DNA of 52,064 bases. Origin: Candidatus Poribacteria bacterium. GTDB lineage: Bacteria; Poribacteria; WGA-4E; WGA-3G. This document shows, piece by piece, positions 31,790 to 38,804 of the stretch; position 1 is the stretch's first letter; the number at the start of each line of letters is the position of its first letter. Where the stretch lies: positions 1 through 52,064 of the forward strand of contig VXPE01000054.1 in NCBI GenBank assembly GCA_009839745.1, written 5' to 3'. The position numbers and the translations under genes were made by a program. The notes beneath the pieces are model-generated. The model was not told the DNA's origin. It worked only from the letters and a program-made list of their open reading frames with translations, and did not search any database.

Positions 31790-32467
31790 GAAGCGATTAT
31801 TCTGTGCGGCGGTCTCGCCACGCGGCTCGGTGAGACAGCGAAAACACTGCCGAAGATTCTGCTGGAGATCGCTGGGAAAACAGTATTGGAATGGCAAATC
31901 CAATTGCTGAGAGATGTAGGTGTCACCTCGGTCATCCTCGCGTCGGGACACCTTCACGATGTGCTTTATGGGCGGGTAGGAGACGCTTACGCTGGGATGT
32001 GTATCCGTTATGCCAAAGAGGAAAAGCGACTCGGTACTGGCGGCGCGATTCAGCATGCGATGCAGCAGATCGATACATCGCCCTTTTTTGTCCTAAACGG
32101 CGATATTCTGATCGCTAACTTTTCGCTACGGGAAATGTTGGTTCGATTTGAGCAAGGGATGGCAGGGGTGCTGTTAAGTGTGCATGTCCCGGACATCCGT
32201 CCCTACGGCGAGATTGTATCGGACGGTGAGGGAAAAATTCAGGCGTTTCGTGAGAAACAGTCTACCCGTTGTGCTGGGTATATCAACAGTGGGGTATATC
32301 TTTTCGATCGAAGCATTGCTGACACGTTTCCAAGCGACCGAGAAAACTTCTCTATGGAACGAGACGTTTTTCCATCCGTTTCCAATCTCTATACTTTAGA
32401 AACGGATGCCGACTGGATCGATATCGGTGTTCCAGAGCGGCTGGCTCACGCCCGTGAACATTTTTAA
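31787..32467 (+). CDS. Sugar-1-phosphate nucleotidyltransferase (HddC/RmlA-like)
   Basis: A 226-aa cytoplasmic enzyme that activates a sugar phosphate with an NTP. It has the signature MEAIILCGGLATRLGE, TLPKILLEIAGKTVLEWQI, GTGGAIQHA and the metal-binding LNGDILI, then the C-terminal Asp region ADWIDIGVPERL. Size and motifs match the heptose-1-phosphate or mannose-1-phosphate group; donor and sugar cannot be told apart. It is flanked by inverted SR1 copies: its ATG is the end of one, and its TAA lies inside the other. Confidence 0.87.
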   Translation: MEAIILCGGLATRLGETAKTLPKILLEIAGKTVLEWQIQLLRDVGVTSVILASGHLHDVLYGRVGDAYAGMCIRYAKEEKRLGTGGAIQHAMQQIDTSPFFVLNGDILIANFSLREMLVRFEQGMAGVLLSVHVPDIRPYGEIVSDGEGKIQAFREKQSTRCAGYINSGVYLFDRSIADTFPSDRENFSMERDVFPSVSNLYTLETDADWIDIGVPERLAHAREHF

Positions 32468-32559
32468 TTTTCCTTGCGGTTCGATCAGGTGAGTTTAGCA
32501 CTTTGACGCTTCTTTCCGTAGATCCGCTTTCTGTACGGGTTGGGCGACCCAACCGCTAC
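32459..32559 (-). repeat. SR1 repeat, copy 5, inverted, with REP head
   Basis: On the minus strand: GTAGC-GGTTGGG-TCG-CCCAACC (REP, 32559-32538), AAAGCGGATCTACGGAAAG, a middle part, CACCTGATCGAACCGCAAGG, AAAATTAAAAATG. The last bases overlap the stop of the nucleotidyltransferase gene. Its ATG leads only into the antisense of that gene. This copy shows most clearly that the REP hairpin is the 5' head of SR1. The two SR1 copies face inwards around the gene. Confidence 0.85.
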
Positions 32560-32621
32560 GCGTTCCAAGCTACCTGATCTTTAACCTATATCCCTCTTTA
32601 CTGACAATTTTTTGTCGACTG

Positions 32622-33575
32622 CTACCCGTCTGTTCCCTCTGTTCGCAAGACGACATAACTCCGATACCGTTCTGCATGTATTTCACCGGCTTCAACGGCA
32701 TCCTGAACAGCACAATCGGGTTCCGCAACGTGGGCACAATCGTTGTATTTGCAGGTGCCGAGATACGGTTCCATTTCTGGGAAATAGTACTCTAAATTCT
32801 CTGTATCTATCCCCCACAATCCGACTTCCCGTATACCGGGCGTGTCGGCGACTTCACCCCCGAGGTCTAAGGGAAAGAGTTCGACAAGGGTCGTTGTATG
32901 CCGTCCCTTCTGGGTTCTGATACCGACTTCACCTGTCCGCAAGTCTAAACTCGGTTGAAGTGCGTTCAGTAGGCTGGATTTGCCGACACCAGATGCACCG
33001 ACAATAACACTAAATTTATCACTCAGCACATTTTGGAGTGCGTCCAGGCTCTCAGGAACATTGATACTGGTATAGATGACCCGGTACCCCAATTTCTCAT
33101 AAACGGCAAAGGTCGTTTCGAGTTCCGTCCGTTGTGCCGCATCCACTAAGTCCATTTTGTTGAGACATACCACGGCTTCCATGTCGCCGGCTTCCGCCAA
33201 GATAAGGAATCTATCGAGTGTCCGAAAGTTAAGGGGCGGCATCAGCGTGGAGACAACGGCTACGATTTGATGTGCATTCGCAACGATAACCTGTTCAATG
33301 TCCCCGTGTTTTCCAGCGTACTGCCGCGAGAATTTTGTCTGACGCGGCAGAATATCCTCTACCACTCCCTCCTCCATATCAAGTTGCGTGAAAAGGACCC
33401 AATCACCCACAGCAACTGGATCGGCATACAGTCTGCGTCCGGTTTCAGAACGGTGTCTCCGTTTGAGGGTGCCACGGAGTGTGCAGCGCAGGATAATATC
33501 ATTGTATTGGACATCATAAAACCCTGTCCGCGCCCGGATGACTCTGCCTTGTTCGCGTGTAAGGATAGATCCCAC
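32622..33575 (-). CDS. rsgA: Ribosome small-subunit biogenesis GTPase RsgA
   Basis: A 317-aa circularly permuted GTPase for late 30S maturation. OB-fold N-terminus (GRVIRARTGFYDVQYNDIIL), G4 NKMDLVD, G1 GASGVGKSSLLNAL, G3 ADTPGIREVGLW, then the zinc site CKYNDCAHVAEPDC. The order G4-G1-G3 is the family hallmark. The start is unclear: GTG at 33575 overlaps the only Shine-Dalgarno (GGGAGG), leaving no spacing, and no ATG fits the frame nearby. It follows the TIM-barrel gene by 28 bp and is probably cotranscribed. Confidence 0.93.
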   Translation of the reverse strand: MGSILTREQGRVIRARTGFYDVQYNDIILRCTLRGTLKRRHRSETGRRLYADPVAVGDWVLFTQLDMEEGVVEDILPRQTKFSRQYAGKHGDIEQVIVANAHQIVAVVSTLMPPLNFRTLDRFLILAEAGDMEAVVCLNKMDLVDAAQRTELETTFAVYEKLGYRVIYTSINVPESLDALQNVLSDKFSVIVGASGVGKSSLLNALQPSLDLRTGEVGIRTQKGRHTTTLVELFPLDLGGEVADTPGIREVGLWGIDTENLEYYFPEMEPYLGTCKYNDCAHVAEPDCAVQDAVEAGEIHAERYRSYVVLRTEGTDG

Positions 33576-33603
33576 CTCCCAAAAGTGTGGAAATATTCAT
33601 TCC

Positions 33604-34371
33604 TCAGATATACGTTTTCATGGTCTTTAAAGCTACCTCAACATCTTCGTCAAAATTGTCAAACTTGCACTCGCATGAGACGCGACCGTCATAGCCCGCT
33701 TTTTGGAGTGCCGTGAAGAAATCTGTGAAATCGAAATCGTCGTTTCCGGGATAGGAACGTTTAACAGGTTCCGCTATGTGAACGTGCGCGAGCCACTCAG
33801 CAGCGTCGATGGTGTTTTGCATCGGTTCTTCTTCCTGGTGGATATGATAGAGGTCGGCCAACGCCTTGACACCGGGACGATTCACTCGTTTTGCCATAGC
33901 GAGTCCATCTGCGACGGTCCGAAGGATGTTTCCTTCTCGCCAACAAATTGGTTCAATAACAATCGTCATGTTATGCGTTTCGGCGTGATCCGCCGCCATA
34001 TCCAGGAACTCAGCAATTTGCGCCAATGCACGTTCGCGCGAATAGCCTTCCTCTATACTACGGGAACCGCTGCTGCCGTAGACGATAACTTCACCGCCAA
34101 TTTCATTGCCTCTCCGACATGCAGTCTCCACATACCGCGATAAACGCGAAAAATCGACGACATCGCCTACGACGCGCAAGTCACCCGGAATGAACCCCGA
34201 ATAGGATTCCGGCTTTAAGGGTGCCTTCGCTACCTGTTGACGAATTTTCTGGAATTCAGTCTCATCTGCCTCAGGCATCAACCCCGGACGCACGCCTAAT
34301 TCAATATAGTCATATCCGACTTCCGCGAGCCGATTGACATTCTCCAAACCTGTACAGACCCCAAATCTCAT
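33604..34371 (-). CDS. Sugar phosphate isomerase/epimerase-like TIM-barrel protein
   Basis: A 255-aa AP_endonuc_2/xylose-isomerase-like barrel. Likely metal ligands are the Glu in VIEPICWREGN, Asp/His in LADLYHIHQEEEP, His in HVHIAEPVKR, and the C-terminal Glu in VSCECKFDN. These enzymes interconvert sugars or act in polyol and aromatic catabolism; the substrate cannot be inferred. AAGGGG lies 12 bases before ATG. Leads a short operon with rsgA. Confidence 0.82.
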   Translation of the reverse strand: MRFGVCTGLENVNRLAEVGYDYIELGVRPGLMPEADETEFQKIRQQVAKAPLKPESYSGFIPGDLRVVGDVVDFSRLSRYVETACRRGNEIGGEVIVYGSSGSRSIEEGYSRERALAQIAEFLDMAADHAETHNMTIVIEPICWREGNILRTVADGLAMAKRVNRPGVKALADLYHIHQEEEPMQNTIDAAEWLAHVHIAEPVKRSYPGNDDFDFTDFFTALQKAGYDGRVSCECKFDNFDEDVEVALKTMKTYI

Positions 34372-34507
34372 GTGTTCACATCCCCTTATCAGTGTACTTA
34401 AAGCATAGGAATAAATGAATGTAAAACACCTTTAACAACAATTAAGGTATTTTACTCGTCCGCTTGTCCTTCTAATTGTTTCTGAAGACTATAAATCGTC
34501 CAATTGG

Positions 34508-34630
34508 CAGTATTGCTCTGATAAAGTAAGAGTTAGCTTTCGGATTCCATGAAGAATACCTGGAGCTGTCGGGTTTCGCTGACGCTCTACCCGACCTACT
34601 CATCATAAACTCAATCTTGATGCAATACTA
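34508..34630. repeat. MITE-like inverted repeat with central REP
   Basis: The ends CAGTATTGC (34508-34516) and GCAATACTA (34622-34630) are inverted. The centre is a stem-loop, GTCGGGT...ACCCGAC-CTAC (34568-34599). It fills most of the 286-bp gap upstream of the TIM-barrel gene. The right end continues into AGGTGTCGGT, resembling the ends of the heptamer elements at 43869 and 48311. Confidence 0.62.
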
Positions 34631-34657
34631 GGTGTCGGTGCGGTATCCGTTTCTTTC

Positions 34658-34858
34658 TCACGAGCATCCGCAGGTGTTTTCTGGCGTTGACACAGAGGGG
34701 TCGACGGTCCGCGTCTGCCGCTTGAGCGTTTCAGTGGAGTGACATTCACAAGAGGTATGATCACTTATAGAACGGATTCGCTTTTCTGCCACCATCACGC
34801 TCATACCAATAGCGAGAGAAAAAAGTGTGATGGACAGGAAGATACGAAATTTTTTCAT
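34658..34858 (-). CDS. Small exported protein with paired cysteines
   Basis: A 66-aa protein, unrecognised. Start chosen at MKKFRIFLS (34858), where a normal signal peptide begins, with GGGAAAA before it; upstream in-frame codons overlap the neighbouring gene. After the hydrophobic segment (SITLFSLAIGMSVMVA) comes a short mature part with two Cys pairs (TSCECHS near the middle, TCGCS at the end), suited to disulfide or metal binding. It follows the beta-repeat gene by 34 bp and is probably cotranscribed. Confidence 0.5.
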   Translation of the reverse strand: MKKFRIFLSITLFSLAIGMSVMVAEKRIRSISDHTSCECHSTETLKRQTRTVDPSVSTPENTCGCS

Positions 34859-34892
34859 GAAGGTTTTCCCTTTCCCTATTTTTGTGAGGTGT

Positions 34893-35501
34893 CTATTCTT
34901 TGGTATTCGGGTGAGCTCTACCACGGGGAGGTTCACCATTCCCTATTTTTGTGAGTGTCTTCATATCGTCATTTTCAGGATCATCCGCTCCGGGGGTTCT
35001 GAGAAGGATAATGCCTTCATCTGTTTCTCTCGTGACACCCAACAGGACACGCCCCGCACCATCCTGTTCGCCATTTACGGAAACAAAACCTCCGTATCCA
35101 TAATGTGAACCGAGTTCCACACTATAATTATAATTTCTTCGGGTGTTTAACGTGCCCCCACCGCCCAAGTCTTCAGCCTCGATTCCTAAGCAGACAACAT
35201 CTTTGCGCGGCAAAATACAGGGGTCCAAGATTTCTGTGAACTGCTTGAAAACTTCAAGAAACCCACCGCCTTTATCGTCTTCGCCACAAATGTAAACACC
35301 ACTCATGCCGTTAACGCTTCCAACTCGGATCTCACCAGAGCCTTCTTCATTCACGGAGAGCGTAATCACAGATTCTCCTTCTGTATCAACAATATGGAGT
35401 TCAGTGCATTTTAAAACGGGCTTGGATTCGGCTTCAGCGAGCCTACGTTCCAATTCTTCAATACGACGCTGAAGTCCCTCAAAATCTTCTGTAGTGGACA
35501 T
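34893..35501 (-). CDS. Unknown protein: coiled-coil head with beta-repeat domain
   Basis: A 202-aa protein. Start chosen at MSTTEDFEGL (35501), with GGAG 9 bases before it, instead of an upstream Met. Residues about 6-30 are a coiled coil (LQRRIEELERRLAEAE). The rest is made of short strand-rich units with Gly-rich turns (LHIVDTEGESVITLSVNEEG, GGFVSVNGEQDGAGRVLLGV), resembling the bacterial beta-solenoid proteins that repeat V(V/D)DxxG...L. No signal peptide. A CTATTTTTGTGAG sequence near its 3' end is repeated before the next gene. Function unknown. Confidence 0.6.
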   Translation of the reverse strand: MSTTEDFEGLQRRIEELERRLAEAESKPVLKCTELHIVDTEGESVITLSVNEEGSGEIRVGSVNGMSGVYICGEDDKGGGFLEVFKQFTEILDPCILPRKDVVCLGIEAEDLGGGGTLNTRRNYNYSVELGSHYGYGGFVSVNGEQDGAGRVLLGVTRETDEGIILLRTPGADDPENDDMKTLTKIGNGEPPRGRAHPNTKE

Positions 35502-35627
35502 CTTTGAAACTCCGGTAATTCTAAAATCTACCATAACGCTGTGGTCTAATTCACTCAAGTGAGTCCGTCTCCCCAGAATGAATTTGGAAGTTTTAGAAAC
35601 TATTATAACGTCTAAGGTCCCCTACTC

Positions 35628-36431
35628 CTATTTCCCAAATCGTCGTTTTCGTTGGCTATACGCACGCAACGCCCGGAGAAAATCAATCTTCCGAAACGAG
35701 GGCCAGTACGTATCGCAGAAATAGAATTCCGAGTAGACGCTCTGCCACAGCAAAAACCCCGATAACCGCACCTCTCCGCTGGTGCGAATAATTAACTCAG
35801 GATCAGGAAGGTTTGAGGTGTAAAGATAGGGTGTAATCTTATCCACTGTGAGTTCGTCTGCGATCTGGTGAATAGGTTTACCACTCTCACCCTCGGCTTT
35901 GAGGTGCCCCCGAAACGCTTCAATAATTTCCTCTCGCCCGCCATAAGCGACAGCGACATTTAAGATAAATTTGTCGTAATGTTGCGTTGCCTCCTCTGCC
36001 TCCCGAATTGCTTCTTGCAGGCTACTGGGTAAGAGTTCTATCTGTCCCATCGCACGCACTTTGATCCGGTTCGTATGGAGTCCCTTAATAGTGACAAGCT
36101 CCCGCATTTTCCCTTCAATCAGCCCAAGAATTCCTTCAACTTCATGTGCGGCGCGTTTGAAATTATCAAGAGAGAAAATCCAGATAGAGAAAATTTCAAC
36201 GCCGAGTTCGTCACACCAATGGAGTACCTCTTCGAGTTTGTCCGCACCTTCATGATGCCCTTCAATGACATCCTCAAGTCCACTGGCTTTCGCATAGCGA
36301 CGATTTCCGTCTAAAATTACACCGATATGGCGTGGGATATTCCATGCATTGGCTTCGGATTCCAAACGCCTCTGATAAGCCCTGTAAAAAAATCTTTCAA
36401 CTCTATTTTTAATATAGTGGAATGGGTTCAT
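35628..36431 (-). CDS. cis-Prenyltransferase (undecaprenyl-diphosphate-synthase-like)
   Basis: About 267 aa. It adds isoprene units in cis to make a long polyprenyl carrier. Motifs: HIGVILDGNRRYAKASG with the catalytic Asp, IFSLDNFKR, VAVAYGGREEI, and IIRTSGEVRLSGFLLWQSVY. The DGNRRYA form and the N-terminal amphipathic part (IKNRVERFFYRAYQRRL) look more like archaeal/eukaryotic DHDDS-type enzymes than the common bacterial DGNGRWA, so chain length may differ. Start taken at the second Met (36431), which has AGGA 7 bases upstream. It supplies the carrier used by the lipid-linked sugar and flippase genes elsewhere in the window. Confidence 0.88.
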   Translation of the reverse strand: MNPFHYIKNRVERFFYRAYQRRLESEANAWNIPRHIGVILDGNRRYAKASGLEDVIEGHHEGADKLEEVLHWCDELGVEIFSIWIFSLDNFKRAAHEVEGILGLIEGKMRELVTIKGLHTNRIKVRAMGQIELLPSSLQEAIREAEEATQHYDKFILNVAVAYGGREEIIEAFRGHLKAEGESGKPIHQIADELTVDKITPYLYTSNLPDPELIIRTSGEVRLSGFLLWQSVYSEFYFCDTYWPSFRKIDFLRALRAYSQRKRRFGK

Positions 36432-36501
36432 ATACATATCCTGAGTCGTTACAGATGCAATGTAGGCACAACCTGTTTAGGTCTCCCATATTGCGACATT
36501 T

Positions 36502-36510
36502 ATTATACCA
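36502..36510 (-). promoter_or_regulatory. Extended -10 promoter of the cis-prenyltransferase gene
   Basis: TGGTATAAT on the minus strand is a perfect extended -10. No good -35 is present, as often in this class. Start expected near 36495, giving a leader of about 60 nt. Confidence 0.55.
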
Positions 36511-36556
36511 CAGAAGCGTTATTTAGAAAAGTCTATAATCAACAGAGATTTTAAAG

Positions 36557-36585
36557 TTGACATGTTGAAGAAAGTGTGATAAATT
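36557..36585 (+). promoter_or_regulatory. Candidate promoter for the large membrane-protein gene
   Basis: TTGACA (36557-36562), 17-bp spacer, TAAATT (36580-36585). The -35 is perfect and the -10 matches at 4 of 6. It would give a leader of about 125 nt including SR1 copy 6. Confidence 0.4.
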
Positions 36586-36700
36586 TATTGGGAAATATTC
36601 ACAGATGGCAGTCGGGTGTCTGTAGGGATCCCTAAAACAATACGTATCCATCTACTCTCAAACTTGCAGTATATTTATGTGCAAACTCCTAATCACTGAC

Positions 36701-36791
36701 GCGCAGCCCGTAACGAAGTGGAGGGCGGTTTTACGGAAAGGCACTTCATTCATCAAACCCGCCTCAACGAACCGCAAGGAATAATTAAAAA
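36701..36791 (+). repeat. SR1 repeat, copy 6, read into the following gene
   Basis: GCGCAGCCCGTAACG, GTGGAGGGCGGTTTTACGG, AAAGGCACTTCATTC, and the core CAACGAACCGCAAGGAATAA then TTAAAA. In the frame of the downstream gene it reads EGGFTERHFIHQTRLNEPQG then IIK, closely similar to the nadK copy. No ATG follows the core in this copy. Confidence 0.85.
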
Positions 36792-38727
36792 TTCGCTAAC
36801 ATTATCACAAATTCCCGCCCACGGTGTCACACTCAAATCTATTCTTATTGCTGTTATTCTAATACCGATTAACTGCTACTGGGTTATTGAGATGGAGGTT
36901 ATTCGGTATTCAGGTCATCCTGTGACGATTTCCCTCTTTTTTAATGTGATCTTCAGTCTATTCCTGATTATCGGCATGAACGCCCTGTTGCGCCGTTTCA
37001 TCCCGAGTTTAGCATTGGCACAAAGCGAGTTAGTCATTGTTTACCTGATGCTTTCCATTGCTTCGGGAATTACTGGTCACGATATGCTTGAGATTTTGGT
37101 ACCGATGTTAGGGCATGCCTTCCGTTTTGCTACCCCGGAAAACGAATGGCAACAGTTGTTTGTCCCCTTCCTGCCAAAGTGGCTCACCATTAGCGACCCG
37201 TCCCTTCTACACGGCTATTATGAGGGTGAACTCCCGCTTTACACAGTTGACACATTGCTTGGCTGGGCAACGCCGGTCCTCTGGTGGACTGCCTTTATTA
37301 CTGTGTTGATTTTCGGAATGCTTTGCATCAATATAATTGTTCGTAAACAATGGATCGAACACGAGAAATTAAGTTATCCGATCATCCAACTCCCGCTCCA
37401 ATTGACAGAAACACCACGGAATCGCCTCTTTCAGAATAAATTGATGTGGCTCGGTTTTGGCATTGCTGGTGCGCTTGCTTTCTGGAATGGTGTCAACTTT
37501 CTGTACCCGATCCTACCTGAGCTACGAACCCGTGTGCGAAGTTTCCAAATTTTTACGGAGAGCCCGTGGAACGCTATGGGGAGAATTCCGTTTTCATTGT
37601 ATCCGTTCGCGATCGGACTCGGTTTCTTTATTCCTCTTGATCTCTCCTTCTCGTGTTGGTTCTTCTTCTGGTATTGGCGTTTCATGCGTGTCCTCGGTGC
37701 TGCCCTTGGATTACGGAGTCTGCCTCGCTTTCCGTACATGAACGAGCAGGCATCAGGTGGCTACCTCGCTTTGTGTGCTTTAGCTATCTGGGCAAGCCGC
37801 AAACACCTTTTGGACGTTGCCAAAACAGTCTTTGGATTTGGAAGGATTTCGGAGGACACCCGGCAAGAACCGATGTCATATCGCGGCGCGACGATCGGTC
37901 TTATCGCAGTAATGGCATTCCTTGTACTTTTTTGCTACTATGGGGGTGCTGAAATTTGGGTGATGTTTGCATTCTTCGTTATTTATTATATGATCTCCAT
38001 TGCTATTACGCGAATGCGCGCCGAATTAGGCACGCCTGTGCATGATCTTCACTACTCCGGTCCTGATGAGATTTTGAGTCGGACTGTCGGAACAAGGCGT
38101 TTGGGGAGAGACAACCTCATTATGTTTTCGATGTTTTGGTTTATCAATCGTGCGCATCGAAGCCATCCAATGCCGCACCAGCTCGAAGGTTTCAAGATCA
38201 TGGAACGGACAAACATGACGATGAACCGTATCATTTTCGCCTTAACGCTTGCGACTATTTTAGGATCGTTAGCAGGATTTTGGGCGTTAATCGACCGCGG
38301 GTATCGCCTCGGCATGGAGGTCCGCGCCTATTGGCCCTCTCTCAGTGCCTTTGGCATAGAGCCGTATCGTCGGCTTGCGGGATGGTTGCAAGCCCCAGAA
38401 GAGACACTCATCCCTGAAAGCGGATTTATGGGTCTGGGGTTCCTCTTAACAACAGTGTTAATGTTCTTTCGGATGCGATTCGTATGGTGGCCCTTTCATC
38501 CCGCAGGTTTCGCTATCTCTACGAGTTGGGGGATGAATGTTACGTGGAGCTGCCTTTTCATGAGTTGGTTAATCAAGTGGCTTATTCTTCAGTATGGCGG
38601 TGTCGTCCGGCATCGCAAGATAGCTCCCTTTTTCTTAGGGTTAATTTTGGGGGAGTTTACGGTCGGGAGTCTCTGGACAATCTTAGGGATTATCGCCGGC
38701 ATTCCGACTTATGGATTTTGGGTGTAG
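36718..38727 (+). CDS. Large polytopic membrane protein (DUF6785/OPT-like)
   Basis: Up to 669 aa with about 12-14 membrane segments. The first (IAVILIPINCYWVIEMEV) is followed by GHPVTISLFFNVIFSLFLI, and ELVIVYLMLSIASGITGHDM lies near residue 95. This resembles the DUF6785/6784 proteins of Planctomycetes and allies, distant relatives of oligopeptide transporters; substrate unknown. The start is a problem: GTG 36718 lies inside the SR1 repeat with no Shine-Dalgarno, and no ATG/GTG/TTG follows the repeat core before the first membrane segment. Either the repeat peptide is a real N-terminus or a rare start is used. Confidence 0.72.
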   Translation: MEGGFTERHFIHQTRLNEPQGIIKNSLTLSQIPAHGVTLKSILIAVILIPINCYWVIEMEVIRYSGHPVTISLFFNVIFSLFLIIGMNALLRRFIPSLALAQSELVIVYLMLSIASGITGHDMLEILVPMLGHAFRFATPENEWQQLFVPFLPKWLTISDPSLLHGYYEGELPLYTVDTLLGWATPVLWWTAFITVLIFGMLCINIIVRKQWIEHEKLSYPIIQLPLQLTETPRNRLFQNKLMWLGFGIAGALAFWNGVNFLYPILPELRTRVRSFQIFTESPWNAMGRIPFSLYPFAIGLGFFIPLDLSFSCWFFFWYWRFMRVLGAALGLRSLPRFPYMNEQASGGYLALCALAIWASRKHLLDVAKTVFGFGRISEDTRQEPMSYRGATIGLIAVMAFLVLFCYYGGAEIWVMFAFFVIYYMISIAITRMRAELGTPVHDLHYSGPDEILSRTVGTRRLGRDNLIMFSMFWFINRAHRSHPMPHQLEGFKIMERTNMTMNRIIFALTLATILGSLAGFWALIDRGYRLGMEVRAYWPSLSAFGIEPYRRLAGWLQAPEETLIPESGFMGLGFLLTTVLMFFRMRFVWWPFHPAGFAISTSWGMNVTWSCLFMSWLIKWLILQYGGVVRHRKIAPFFLGLILGEFTVGSLWTILGIIAGIPTYGFWV

Positions 38728-38804
38728 TAAAAGGGATCTGATTTAACCAAACCTTTTTAACCGAAAACTGAAAGGGCTGCGTAGCCACCCGGACTGACAA
38801 TCCT

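Noticed and set aside
32459-32461. ATG at the end of SR1 copy 5 as a real minus-strand gene start
   Set aside because: It reads into the antisense of the nucleotidyltransferase gene with no conserved product; the copy is simply inverted.
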